Program-made: the position numbers and the translations under genes
Part shown: positions 16,660 to 24,720 of the stretch, piece by piece
How the letters are laid out: each line of letters starts with the position of its first letter
Numbering within the stretch: position 1 is the stretch's first letter
Assembly: GCA_945906935.1 (NCBI GenBank)
Contig: CAMDSO010000040.1
Coordinates: 1 to 33,314 of the forward strand
Source of the DNA: Bordetella parapertussis
GTDB taxonomy: Bacteria > Pseudomonadota > Gammaproteobacteria > Burkholderiales > SG8-41
DNA length: 33,314 nucleotides
Reading direction: 5' to 3'
Notes under the pieces: model-generated
Told to the model about the DNA's origin: nothing
The model's input: only the letters and a program-made list of their open reading frames with translations
The model's database searches: none

Positions 16660-17433
16660 ATGTCCCTCCAGCATCCATCCGCAGCCGGGCGCGAACTCGC
16701 CGGTCAGGTCGCACTCGTCACCGGTGGCGCGAAAAATATCGGACGTGCCATCTCGCTGGCGTTGGCTGAGGCTGGTGCGAAGGTTGCGGTCAATACGCTG
16801 GGGTCACGTGCAGACGCCGACGCGGTGGTGAGCGAAATTCGGGCGGCGGGCGGCGAGGCCGACGTCTTCCTCGCCGATATTGCGGACGCTGCTGCGGTAC
16901 GCGCGATGAGCGAGGCCGTCATCAAACGCTTTGGCAAAATCGACATCCTCGTCCTTAATGCTTCACAGCGCCGCGAGATTCTCTTCAAGGATATGACTTT
17001 CGAAGACTGGCGCAACACCATGTCGATCACGCTCGACGGCTCGTTTCACTGCATCAAGGCCTGCCTGCCATCGATGCTGGAACACAAAGGCGGCAACATC
17101 ATCACCCTGGGGGGCGACGCGGTGCTGCTCGGCGGCAATCGCAAATCGCATAACACCACGGCGAAGAACGGGCTGCTCGGCCTCACACGCGCGCTGTCGA
17201 AAGAACTCGCCGACGACGGCATCCGCGTCAACTGTGTTTCGCCCGGCAGCTTCAACACCTCACGGCCCGCCCACCGCAGTGAGCGCGCCGACGCCAAAGG
17301 CCAGATCCCGCTGGGACGCCGCGGCGAACCCGAAGAAATCGCCTCGGTGGTGCGGTTTCTCTGCGGCCCCGGCGGCGGCTATATCACCGGCCAGATTCTG
17401 CATGTGAACGGCGGCGCGTTCAGCTTTGCCTGA
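16660..17433 (+). CDS. Short-chain dehydrogenase/reductase (SDR) fold protein lacking the usual Ser-Tyr pair
   Basis: A 257-residue SDR-fold protein. The cofactor motif TGGAKNIG (21-28), the VLNAS strand (98-102), the lysine K169 and the C-terminal VSPGSFNT and YITGQILHVNGG blocks are all present. The catalytic Tyr expected four residues before K169 is Asn165 (SHNTTAK), and the position of the catalytic Ser is occupied by Gly (ITLGGD, 149-153). Some FabG-like SDR subgroups show such changes, but standard carbonyl reduction is doubtful. ATG 16660 is preferred over ATG 16597 because AAGGA lies 7 nt before it. A CMD-like gene follows after 52 bp, probably cotranscribed. Confidence 0.88.
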   Translation: MSLQHPSAAGRELAGQVALVTGGAKNIGRAISLALAEAGAKVAVNTLGSRADADAVVSEIRAAGGEADVFLADIADAAAVRAMSEAVIKRFGKIDILVLNASQRREILFKDMTFEDWRNTMSITLDGSFHCIKACLPSMLEHKGGNIITLGGDAVLLGGNRKSHNTTAKNGLLGLTRALSKELADDGIRVNCVSPGSFNTSRPAHRSERADAKGQIPLGRRGEPEEIASVVRFLCGPGGGYITGQILHVNGGAFSFA

Positions 17434-17485
17434 GCGACACGCGCCGCGCGACAGACTGAACGAAGTCAAACAGCGAAAGTAAACC

Positions 17486-18055
17486 ATGCGACTGCCGAAA
17501 CTCGATTACAACGACATGACGCCACGCCAGCGCGAGGCGCACGACAAACACGTCGCCAAACGCACACGCGCCGCCGGCCCCTACGGCGTCTGGCTACACA
17601 GCCCGGAGTTGATGAATCTGGTCTCGCCGCTCAGCAGCTATATGCGCTGGGATGCTGCGCTCCCGGAGAAACTGCGCGAGTTCGGCATCCTTGTGACCGC
17701 GCGGTTCTGGGATGCGCAGTATTCATGGAACGCCCACGTCGACAAGGCGCGCGCCGCCGGCATTAGCGAGGCAGTGATCAATGATCTGGCGGCAAATCGC
17801 ACGCCCGCCTTCGAATCCGACGCAGAGCGCGTCTACTACAGCTTCGCCATGGAGATTTTGCGCAACCATTTCGTTAGCGAAAAAACCTTTGCCGAGGCGA
17901 AAGCAATCTTCGGCGAAAAGGGCGTGGTCGATCTGATCGGCTCGATCGGTTACTTCTCAATGCTGCAGATCTGCCTCAACAGTGCCGAAGTCGATCTGCA
18001 GCCCGAGCGCGAACCGCCGTTTGCCGAGGTGCGCGGTTATCAGAAAACCAGTTAG
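17486..18055 (+). CDS. Carboxymuconolactone decarboxylase-like family protein
   Basis: A 189-residue paralogue of the protein at 15466-16023. Corresponding blocks are LPEKLREFGILVTARFWDAQ then YSWNAHVDKARAAGI (about 60-94), with the same helix-pair pattern and histidine but no cysteine at the position of the other copy's TSCQYEW. The C-terminal ENHF-like segment (RNHFVSEKTFAEAKAIFGEK) also aligns with KHFVSEATYERVLDRFGIKG of the paralogue. It lies downstream of the SDR and ends 55 bp before a convergent hydrolase gene. A role in the same pathway as the SDR is likely; the reaction is unknown. Confidence 0.8.
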   Translation: MRLPKLDYNDMTPRQREAHDKHVAKRTRAAGPYGVWLHSPELMNLVSPLSSYMRWDAALPEKLREFGILVTARFWDAQYSWNAHVDKARAAGISEAVINDLAANRTPAFESDAERVYYSFAMEILRNHFVSEKTFAEAKAIFGEKGVVDLIGSIGYFSMLQICLNSAEVDLQPEREPPFAEVRGYQKTS

Positions 18056-18110
18056 GTCAGCACGCAGCTGTTGTGAGGTGGCAGCTCCGGCATCAAGCCA
18101 ACACAACGGT

Positions 18111-18962
18111 TTAAGCGTAGCGTTTTAGAAACGCCTGAACCACCTCAACAAACGCCGCAGGATTATCGAGCGTGACGTGGTGATCGCTGCCGTGGACTTC
18201 GACGAGTTCCACCTGCGGCGCAACCGCCCTCACCTCGGCGTAAATCTCTGGCGAAATACGCGCGCTGTTTGCACCCTTGACCAGCAGCGTCGGCACGGCG
18301 ATTTTTGCAAAGCACGGCACGCCGTCGATGCTGTTGCGCTGCGAATAGACGTTGCGGTCAAACTTGTGGCGCCAGCGCCCGTCTTCCGACTGGCGGCCGG
18401 CGTGGCGCGCAATATGCCCAACCACCTCGGCCGGCGCCGAAGACCCCGACGGCATGAGCTTGTAGCGCGCCGCCAGCTCATCGAGCGTGTCATAACTACT
18501 TTGCCGCGTGCCACGCTCACGCATCATGCCGGCGCGATCGTCGGTCAGCCGCAGGGTCGAGTCAACGATGACCAGACGGCCGAGACGGCCCGGATAGGTC
18601 GCCGCGTAATTGAGCGACACCATGCCGCCCATCGAATGGGCAACCAGCACAAAGTCACGCAGATCGAGCTGCTCGGTGACCTCATGCAGGTCAGCGGCAA
18701 GGCGCGCTGTTGAATACTCAGGCGGATCGGCCCAATCACTGTCACCATGACCGCGCTGATCGAGCGCACGCACGTGATAGTCCGCAGTGAACCCGGCGGC
18801 AACAAAATCGAACCAGTGCGCATGCGCCGCTCCACCATGTACGCATAACATCGCCGGCCTGCCGGCGCCACCATAATCCAGAAAATGCAATTTGAGACCG
18901 TCAGCGGTGACATGACCACTGCTCGCAGGCGCTGCTTTGACTGGGGTGTGCTGTTGATTCAT
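18111..18962 (-). CDS. Alpha/beta-fold hydrolase
   Basis: A 283-residue cytoplasmic alpha/beta hydrolase. CVHGGAAHAHWFDF (40-53) forms the oxyanion segment, RALDQRGHGDSDWA (65-78) is the typical second strand, and the nucleophile Ser110 sits in VAHSMGG. The C-terminal HGSDHHVTLDNP region supplies the catalytic histidine. The family includes esterases, lactonases and C-C bond hydrolases of aromatic meta-cleavage pathways. ATG 18962 gives a normal N-terminus; a longer frame from 19064 adds residues with no family look. The ribosome site is weak. It is convergent with the CMD-like gene and divergent from the DsbA/FrnE selenoprotein gene. Confidence 0.88.
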   Translation of the reverse strand: MNQQHTPVKAAPASSGHVTADGLKLHFLDYGGAGRPAMLCVHGGAAHAHWFDFVAAGFTADYHVRALDQRGHGDSDWADPPEYSTARLAADLHEVTEQLDLRDFVLVAHSMGGMVSLNYAATYPGRLGRLVIVDSTLRLTDDRAGMMRERGTRQSSYDTLDELAARYKLMPSGSSAPAEVVGHIARHAGRQSEDGRWRHKFDRNVYSQRNSIDGVPCFAKIAVPTLLVKGANSARISPEIYAEVRAVAPQVELVEVHGSDHHVTLDNPAAFVEVVQAFLKRYA

Positions 18963-19115
18963 TGAAGCCTGACAGATGTTGAGCACCGCGACAGGATGGC
19001 GCGGCCGGAAGCCGAATATAAGCGACGCACTGCCGTCGTTCAAGCGCCTCGACGCCAAGCACACGCCGCGTTAGACTGTTTGCGCCTTATTTTTGAACAA
19101 CCTGTGAGCGTCCGC

Positions 19116-19769
19116 ATGAATGACAAACCCAAGCTGCTGATCGAAATCGTCTCCGACATCGTTTGACCCTGGTGTTTCATCGGCAAGCGCCGTCTCGAAG
19201 CCGCACTGCGGATGTACGAGGAACGCGCCACCGATGAAGAAAAGCCCGCCGTGCGCTGGCTGCCGTTTCAACTGAACCCCGATCTGCCGGATACCGGCAT
19301 CTCGCGTCAGGAATATATCGAACGCAAGTTCGGCCCCGGTGGCGGTCGCAAGTACGATCACGTTGCCCAGGTCGGCAAAGCGGTCGGTATTGATTTCGCT
19401 TTTGACAAAATCAAGGTACAGCCCAACACAGTCAATGCGCACCGTCTGCTGCACTACGCCGGCAATCAAGGGGTTGAAGACGCGGTAGCAGAGAGCCTCT
19501 TTAGCGCATACTTCATCGAAGGCGCCAACCTGACTGATCTCGCGACGCTGGCCGACATTGGTGCCCGCGGCGGTCTTGAGCGCACAGCGCTTGCGGACTG
19601 GCTCGCTTCGGCTGAAGACCGTGATCTGATCCTCGCCAAGGACGAACAAATCCGCAATGGCGGGGTCAGCGGCGTGCCCTTCTTCATCTTCAACCGCAAG
19701 CTTGCCGTTTCGGGCGCACAAGAGTCGGAAACGCTGTTGAAGGCGATGCTGCAGTCAATCGCTAGCTAG
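19116..19769 (+). CDS. DsbA-family FrnE-like oxidoreductase, probable selenoprotein (UPWC active site)
   Basis: Read through the in-frame TGA at 19164-19166, this gives a 217-residue protein of the DsbA/FrnE (HCCA isomerase-like) family at its usual length. Residues 1-16 form the first strand (MNDKPKLLIEIVSDIV), the TGA is residue 17, and PWCFIGKRRLE follows. Family members read CPWC here, so TGA replaces the nucleophilic Cys and is best read as selenocysteine. The cis-Pro loop GVPFF (Pro188) and the helical insert are intact, and there is no signal peptide, so it acts in the cytoplasm as a thiol/selenol oxidoreductase. A start at Met33 (19212) would omit the active site. A hairpin follows the TGA. 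A nonsense mutation is the alternative, less likely given two similar cases nearby. Confidence 0.85.
19174..19201 (+). promoter_or_regulatory. Candidate bacterial SECIS hairpin of the DsbA/FrnE gene
   Basis: Starting 8 nt after the TGA, GTTTC (19174-19178) can pair with GAAGC (19197-19201), and CGGC (19181-19184) with GCCG (19189-19192), closing a 4-nt loop AAGC. The loop G lies 21 nt after the TGA. Bacterial SECIS elements are in-frame hairpins just downstream of UGA with a G in the apical loop at about this distance, bound by SelB. The pairing was found by eye. Confidence 0.5.
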
Positions 19770-20133
19770 AATGGGTCTACAACCCCGCACTTCATCCCCC
19801 TGAGAGCCGCCGAGCAGCACAGCCGTGACGGGGGAAGTCGGCGAGCACTGTCTGAGCCCTTGTCGGTTTCAGACAAGGGCGAGTTGCGCAGCCGCCCGAC
19901 ACGGCGAGCAGCGCAGGGTAGTCCGCAGGACCGGCAAACCGGGGCGGCGTTCTCTTTGCCTACTTTCTCTTGGCCGCTCAAGAGAAAGTAGGCAGCCGCC
20001 GGGCTGCCCCCGGCGACTTTGACCTTCAAACTAAATATTGTATTCATGGCCATCCGACGCAATGCAATCGATGGCTACTCTTTCCGCAACACGTGTCACG
20101 CCTTCGAGACTACGGGTTTGCAATACAGGCATG
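19770..20133. repeat. Intergenic region with long perfect inverted repeats, dispersed-repeat type
   Basis: This 364-bp stretch between the FrnE-like and peroxiredoxin genes holds no convincing gene. It has GCCCTTGTC/GACAAGGGC (19856-19864 with 19872-19880, 7-nt loop) and a perfect 15-bp inverted repeat, GCCTACTTTCTCTTG with CAAGAGAAAGTAGGC (19958-19972 and 19979-19993, 6-nt loop), followed by CAGCCGCCGGGCTGCCCCCG. This CTACTTTCT...AGAAAGTAGG arrangement resembles a repeat found many times in beta- and gammaproteobacterial genomes. It may serve as a bidirectional terminator between the two convergent genes. Confidence 0.65.
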
Positions 20134-20163
20134 CGCGCGGGCGGCAGCCTTGCCGCCCGCGCG
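20134..20163. terminator. Strong GC-rich hairpin between convergent selenoprotein genes
   Basis: CGCGCGGGCGGCA (20134-20146) pairs perfectly with TGCCGCCCGCGCG (20151-20163) across a GCCT loop, a 13-bp stem. On the minus strand it begins 6 nt after the stop of the peroxiredoxin gene. There is no U-tract on either side, so intrinsic termination is uncertain; it may protect the mRNA 3' end or be a REP-type element. Confidence 0.45.
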
Positions 20164-20169
20164 ATGACG

Positions 20170-20631
20170 CTAGAGCGCCGCGAGGCGCGGCAACAGATCC
20201 GCGCTCTCGGGGATCGTCCCCTGTTGATACAGATGCGAATAACGGATCACCCCGCTTGCATCGAGCAAAAACACCGAACGCGCGTCAATGCCACGATCAG
20301 TGTTGAAGATGCCGTAGGCGCTGCCCACGGCACCGTGCGGCCAGTAATCAGACAGCAGAGGAAACGGCAGACCGCCCAATTGCTCCGCCCAGGTCTTCAA
20401 ACTGGGGATGGTGTCGGCGCTGATTTGCAGAATTTCCACATTCATCGCCTGAAATTTTTCGTAGTTCTCACGGAACCCGAGGACTTGATTCTTTCAGCCG
20501 CCGGTGAAGGCGAAGGGCAGAAAACAAACCACGGTCTTGCGACCATGAAAAGCGGATAGCGCGAACGAGTCACCGCTATGGGCGGCCAGCGAAAACGCCG
20601 GTGCCTGCGTGCCGGGTTGCAGGATGGACAT
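20170..20631 (-). CDS. Peroxiredoxin (AhpE/Bcp-like), probable selenoprotein
   Basis: From ATG 20631 (GGAGAA 5 nt upstream) to 20170 the frame gives 153 residues with one in-frame TGA at 20494-20496, residue 46. The N-terminus reads MSILQPGTQAPAFSLAAHSG, then VVCFLPFAFTGG-U-KNQVLGF. Peroxiredoxins have PxxxTxxC; here Pro39, Thr43 and U46 fit exactly, so TGA replaces the peroxidatic Cys. Arg118 (DARSVFLLD), the conserved active-site arginine, and the rest of the fold are intact. It should reduce hydroperoxides through a selenol, and no clear resolving Cys follows. The short frame starting at Met63 lacks the active site. The gene converges with the FrnE-like selenoprotein and diverges from aconitase. 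A nonsense mutation is the alternative. Confidence 0.87.
20467..20481 (-). promoter_or_regulatory. Candidate bacterial SECIS hairpin of the peroxiredoxin gene
   Basis: Counting from the base after the TGA on the minus strand, CTC (13-15) pairs with GAG (25-27) and GG (16-17) with CC (21-22), leaving a GTT loop at 18-20 and a GT bulge at 23-24. A short stem with a bulge and a loop starting GU resembles the upper part of the Escherichia coli fdhF SECIS. It was found by eye and the helix is short. Confidence 0.5.
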
Positions 20632-20683
20632 GCCATTTCTCCTTTTTGTGAACGGGTGCTAATGATCGCATAGGACAGGCTTC

Positions 20684-20699
20684 TTTTTGCAAGCAAAAA
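20684..20699. promoter_or_regulatory. Palindrome in the peroxiredoxin/acnA divergent spacer
   Basis: TTTTTGC-AA-GCAAAAA is a perfect 7-bp inverted repeat with a 2-bp centre in the 168-bp divergent region between the peroxiredoxin start (20631) and acnA (20800). It is compact and symmetric, like a dimeric regulator's operator. No known regulator consensus is claimed. Confidence 0.35.
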
Positions 20700-20799
20700 A
20701 CGTCATTATCCCTATGCGCGCAAGGGTTACCCGGGCCGCACAAACGGCACAGCGTAAAATGACGGCACAAAAAAACAAACCCCTTAGAAAGCCAATGCC

Positions 20800-23478
20800 G
20801 TGAAGAATCCGCCCAACCCTTACATGCAGGACCTCGACGTCGACGGCGTGCGCCATCGTTACGCCAGCCTGCGCGCCGCCGCCGCACAACCCGCGCTGGC
20901 GGGACTCGCCACGCTGCCGTTTTCATTGCGCATCCTCGCCGAAAACCTGCTGCGTCACGCCGCCTCGCCAGAGGTCAGTGCGGATATGCTGCCAGCCCTC
21001 GCCCGCGGCGAGCGCGGCATTGAAATTCCGTTCTGGCCGGCGCGTGTGCTACTGCAGGACATGCTGGGCGTGCCGGTAATGGTCGATCTGGCGGCGCTGC
21101 GCGACGCAGTGGCGGCCGCCGGCGGCGACCCGCAGACGGTCAATCCGCGCATCCCGGTTGATTTCGTCATCGATCATTCGCTGGTCGCCGACGTCAGCGG
21201 CCGCGCCGACGCCGCGCAACGCAATGTCGAGATCGAATACGCGCGCAACCGCGAACGCTTTGCCTTTCTGGCCTGGTGTCAGGGCGCCTTCCGCAATCTG
21301 CGCGTGGTGCCGCCCGACAGCGGCATCGTCCACCAGATCAACGTCGAGCGCCTCGCACGCGTGGTGTGGACGGACGAGGCAGACGGCGGCACGCTGGCTT
21401 ATCCCGACACCCTTGTCTGCAACGACAGCCATACGCCCATGATCAACGGTATCGGCGTGTTGGGCTGGGGTGTCGGCGGCATCGAAGCCGAGGCGGCAAT
21501 GCTGGGCCGCGCGCTGACGCTGCGCGTGCCGGAGGTGGTCGGCGTGCGTGTCACCGGCGCGCTCGCCGCCGGCACCACCGCCACCGATCTGGTGCTGACC
21601 ATCACGCAGCAGATGCGGCGCCACGGCGTGGTCGGTAAATTCGTTGAATTTTATGGCGAGGGGCTCGACTCGCTGCCTGTGAGTGAGCGCGCCACCATCG
21701 CCAACATGGCGCCTGAATACGGCGCCACCTGCGTTTACTTTCCGCTCGATCAGGCCTGCCTTGATTACCTGGCGTTCACCGGCCGCGATGCAGCGGTGGT
21801 CAGGCTCGTGCGCGCTTATGCCGAAGCGCAGGGCCTGTGGCGCGACGGCAATACCGCGACCCCGCAGTACGACGCGATGATCGAACTCGATCTGTCGAAA
21901 GTCGAACCCTGCGTCGCCGGACCACGCCGGCCGCAGGAACGCGTGCCGCTGGGCGACGTTGCCGCTGGCTTCGCGCGTGAAATGAGCAGCCTGGCGCGCG
22001 ACGGCCGCGCCGCACCTGGCAAACGCGTCGCGCTCGACGGCGGCAGCGCCACGCTCGGCGACGGCGACATCGTGATCGCCGCCATCACCAGCTGCACCAA
22101 CACCTCCAACCCCGCCAACATGATCACCGCCGGCCTCGTCGCGCGCAATGCAGTGGCACGCGGAATGACGGCAAAGCCGTGGATCAAAACCTCGTTCGCG
22201 CCAGGCTCCAAGGTGGTGCTCGATTATCTGCAGCGCGCCGGGCTCTATGATCCGCTCGCCGCACTCGGCTTTCAGCTGGCGGGCTTCGGCTGCACCACCT
22301 GTAACGGCAACTCGGGGCCACTGGCCGCGGAGATTGAAGCGGCGGTCAAAGAACATGAACTCGTCTCGGTCGCCGTGCTCTCCGGCAACCGCAACTTCGA
22401 AGGCCGCGTGCATCCGTTCGCACGCGCCGCCTATCTCGCCTCACCGCCGCTGGTGGTGGCCTATGCCATCGCCGGCAGCATCAGCTGCGATCTGGCCACC
22501 ATGCCGCTGGGTCATGACAGCCACGGTGCGCCGGTGTATTTGCACGAGCTGTGGCCCGCGCCCGCCGAAGTCGCCACACTGCTCGCGGCAAATCTGACGC
22601 CACAGATGTATCGCGACAGCTACGAACATTTGTTCGACGGCACCCCAGAATGGCGGGCGCTGCGCGGGGCAGCCAGCGCGCTGTTTGCCTGGGATGATCA
22701 CAGCACCTTCCTGCGTCGCCCGACGTACTTTGACGATGTGCCGGCCACACCGGCGGCGCTGACCGACCTGCACGGCCTGCGCCCACTGGCCATCCTGGGC
22801 GACATGATCACCACCGATCATCTCGCCCCCGCCGGTCGCATCAGCCGCGACAGCCCGGCCGGACGTTATCTGCACGCGCACAACACACCGGCGTCGGAAT
22901 TTCACAGCTATGGTATCCGCCGCGGCAATCACGAAGTCGCCATGCGCGCGACGCTGGCGGCACCGCGCCTGAAAAACGAAATGCTGCCCGGCAGCGAAGG
23001 CGGCAACACCAAACTACAACCCGACGGCAACACGCTGGCCATCTTCGATGCAGCCGAGATCTATCGCAGCCGCGGTGAAGCAGCCATCATCATCGCCGGC
23101 CGCGAATACGGCGCGGGCTCCTCGCGCGACTGGGCGGCGAAGGGCCCGGCGATGATCGGCGTGCGCGCGGTGGTAGCTGAGAGTTACGAAAAAATTCATC
23201 GCTCCAACCTCGTCGGCATGGGCGTGCTGCCGCTGGCATTCCTATCCACCACGCGCAGCGCGCTGCAACTCGATGGCAGCGAAACCTTTGATGTCATCGG
23301 CATTGCCAGCGGGCTCGCCCCACACGCCACACTGACGCTGCGCATCCACCGCGCTGACGGTGCGGCCATTGATGTGGCGGTCGAAGCCTGCATCGATACC
23401 GTCGAAGAACTCACAGCCTACAGGCATGGTGGCATACTGCCGCAGGTCTATCGCGAGTTCGTCGCCGACCTCAAATAA
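20800..23478 (+). CDS. acnA: Aconitate hydratase A (aconitase)
   Basis: An 892-residue monomeric aconitase of the AcnA type, full length for the family, converting citrate to isocitrate via cis-aconitate (or 2-methyl analogues). The [4Fe-4S] ligands are Cys432 in SCTNTSNP and Cys498 and Cys501 in [33 protein letters not shown] and the C-terminal [14 protein letters not shown] swivel-domain block are also present; NDSHTPM departs from the more usual TDSHTTM. GTG 20800 is the likely start, with AGAAAG about 9 nt upstream; ATG 20824 is possible. An exported hydrolase gene follows after 22 bp. The other TCA-type enzymes here (TcuA-like, PrpD-like, PrpB-like) make a tricarboxylate context. Confidence 0.95.
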   Translation: MKNPPNPYMQDLDVDGVRHRYASLRAAAAQPALAGLATLPFSLRILAENLLRHAASPEVSADMLPALARGERGIEIPFWPARVLLQDMLGVPVMVDLAALRDAVAAAGGDPQTVNPRIPVDFVIDHSLVADVSGRADAAQRNVEIEYARNRERFAFLAWCQGAFRNLRVVPPDSGIVHQINVERLARVVWTDEADGGTLAYPDTLVCNDSHTPMINGIGVLGWGVGGIEAEAAMLGRALTLRVPEVVGVRVTGALAAGTTATDLVLTITQQMRRHGVVGKFVEFYGEGLDSLPVSERATIANMAPEYGATCVYFPLDQACLDYLAFTGRDAAVVRLVRAYAEAQGLWRDGNTATPQYDAMIELDLSKVEPCVAGPRRPQERVPLGDVAAGFAREMSSLARDGRAAPGKRVALDGGSATLGDGDIVIAAITSCTNTSNPANMITAGLVARNAVARGMTAKPWIKTSFAPGSKVVLDYLQRAGLYDPLAALGFQLAGFGCTTCNGNSGPLAAEIEAAVKEHELVSVAVLSGNRNFEGRVHPFARAAYLASPPLVVAYAIAGSISCDLATMPLGHDSHGAPVYLHELWPAPAEVATLLAANLTPQMYRDSYEHLFDGTPEWRALRGAASALFAWDDHSTFLRRPTYFDDVPATPAALTDLHGLRPLAILGDMITTDHLAPAGRISRDSPAGRYLHAHNTPASEFHSYGIRRGNHEVAMRATLAAPRLKNEMLPGSEGGNTKLQPDGNTLAIFDAAEIYRSRGEAAIIIAGREYGAGSSRDWAAKGPAMIGVRAVVAESYEKIHRSNLVGMGVLPLAFLSTTRSALQLDGSETFDVIGIASGLAPHATLTLRIHRADGAAIDVAVEACIDTVEELTAYRHGGILPQVYREFVADLK

Positions 23479-23500
23479 AACAGACCGGAGGAGATCAACC

Positions 23501-24655
23501 ATGTACCAACACTGGATAGCCAGCGCCCTGCTAGCACTCACCGTTGCACTGCCGGCGGCAGCGCAAACGCCGTCACCACAAACCTGCCAGCTCGGCGACC
23601 TGAAACTGGAAAGCGGCGAAGTCATACGCAATTTCCGCATGACCTACATCACCCACGGCACGCTTAATGCCGCCAAAAGCAATGCGATCCTCTCGATCCA
23701 TGGCCTACAAGGCAACCGCGGCAGCCAGAGCTACTGGGTGGGCGCGGGCCGCGCCTTCGACAGCAAAAAATATTTCATCGTGCAACCCGACACGCTTGGC
23801 ATGGCCTCGGTTGATCCGGATGCCACCACCTCGCCGACGCGCTCCGGACTGAACATGAACTTCCCGCGCTTCAACATCCGCGACATGGTCAACGCCGAAC
23901 ACCGCATGCTCACCGAATGTCTGGGTATTCGTCATCTGGTGGCGGTCGCCGGCAGCTCGATGGGTGGCATCGAAACCTTTCAATGGGCGGTCAGCCATCC
24001 GGATTTCATGGACGCGGCGATTCCGGTGACGCCAATGGCGCGCGCCAACCGTCAGGGCAATTTCATCTGGGAGGCGGTGCGCCAGGTGGTGATGGTCGAT
24101 CCGAAGTGGCGCGATGGCAACTATCCGAACGACGATCCACCGCGTGCCGGCATCGGCGCCGGGCTGCAGATCCAGAGTGTGGTCGGTTCATCGGCCGCCG
24201 GTTACGAAGAGGAGTTCACCACGCGCGAACAGGTGCATGCGACGTTTGCCGCCGATGCAAAGACCGTCGGTAATAACGTACAAGCGCGCGACTGGATCTA
24301 TCGCAGCTGGGCGATCCAAAGCCACAACATCGGCGACACCCCGGGCTTCAACGGTGATTTCGCGGCGGCGGCGCGCTCGATCAAGGCGCGTGTGCTGATG
24401 TTCCCCAACTGCCAAGACCAACTCCATCCGGCGCGTGAAGGCGGCGTCCTGGAGGCGGCAGCGCTGATCCCGGTGGCGAAGCTCGTTGATATCGACGACA
24501 TCGGCGGCCACCGCGGCTCGCGCAGCGCGAAAGCGCTCGCCCAGTTCGGCACGGAAGTGCGCGATTTGTTGAAACGCATCGAGGACAAACGCGCCGGCAT
24601 CAGCGGCCCGCGCTTTCCGCGCAACTGGATACGCACCGACTACTGCCGCGCCTGA
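23501..24655 (+). CDS. Exported MetX-like alpha/beta hydrolase
   Basis: A 384-residue protein with a signal peptide (residues 1-22, ending LPAAAQ) and an alpha/beta hydrolase domain of the homoserine O-acetyltransferase (MetX) type. Family segments are [52 protein letters not shown] and the nucleophile elbow GSSMGG with Ser153. [15 protein letters not shown] supplies the likely acid and GGHRGSRS the likely histidine. MetX enzymes are cytoplasmic, so export and the altered motifs point to an esterase-like activity rather than methionine synthesis. ATG 23501 has GGAGGAG 7-8 nt upstream. It lies 22 bp after acnA, so cotranscription is likely. Confidence 0.88.
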   Translation: MYQHWIASALLALTVALPAAAQTPSPQTCQLGDLKLESGEVIRNFRMTYITHGTLNAAKSNAILSIHGLQGNRGSQSYWVGAGRAFDSKKYFIVQPDTLGMASVDPDATTSPTRSGLNMNFPRFNIRDMVNAEHRMLTECLGIRHLVAVAGSSMGGIETFQWAVSHPDFMDAAIPVTPMARANRQGNFIWEAVRQVVMVDPKWRDGNYPNDDPPRAGIGAGLQIQSVVGSSAAGYEEEFTTREQVHATFAADAKTVGNNVQARDWIYRSWAIQSHNIGDTPGFNGDFAAAARSIKARVLMFPNCQDQLHPAREGGVLEAAALIPVAKLVDIDDIGGHRGSRSAKALAQFGTEVRDLLKRIEDKRAGISGPRFPRNWIRTDYCRA

Positions 24656-24720
24656 TACGGTTTAACTCTGAACAACACGGCGCACCGCGGTGTGCCGTGG
24701 CTGCCGCCTTGAATTACGAA

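Noticed and set aside
19164-19166. Reading the TGA codons as nonsense mutations and the genes as pseudogenes
   Set aside because: Three genes show one TGA each, always at the redox residue, with no other damage and with downstream hairpins. It remains the formal alternative until selABCD is confirmed.
19071-19721. 216-codon minus-strand frame covering the FrnE-like region
   Set aside because: It is antisense to the DsbA/FrnE protein, whose family sequence is unmistakable on the plus strand.
20442-20696. 84-codon frame starting MLAKRSLSYAIISTRS over the peroxiredoxin N-terminus
   Set aside because: It lies in a different frame from the peroxiredoxin; the true N-terminus starts at 20631 with a good ribosome site.
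21049-22413. 454-codon minus-strand frame opposite acnA
   Set aside because: Antisense to a clear aconitase, with low-complexity His/Arg/Ala composition and no motif.
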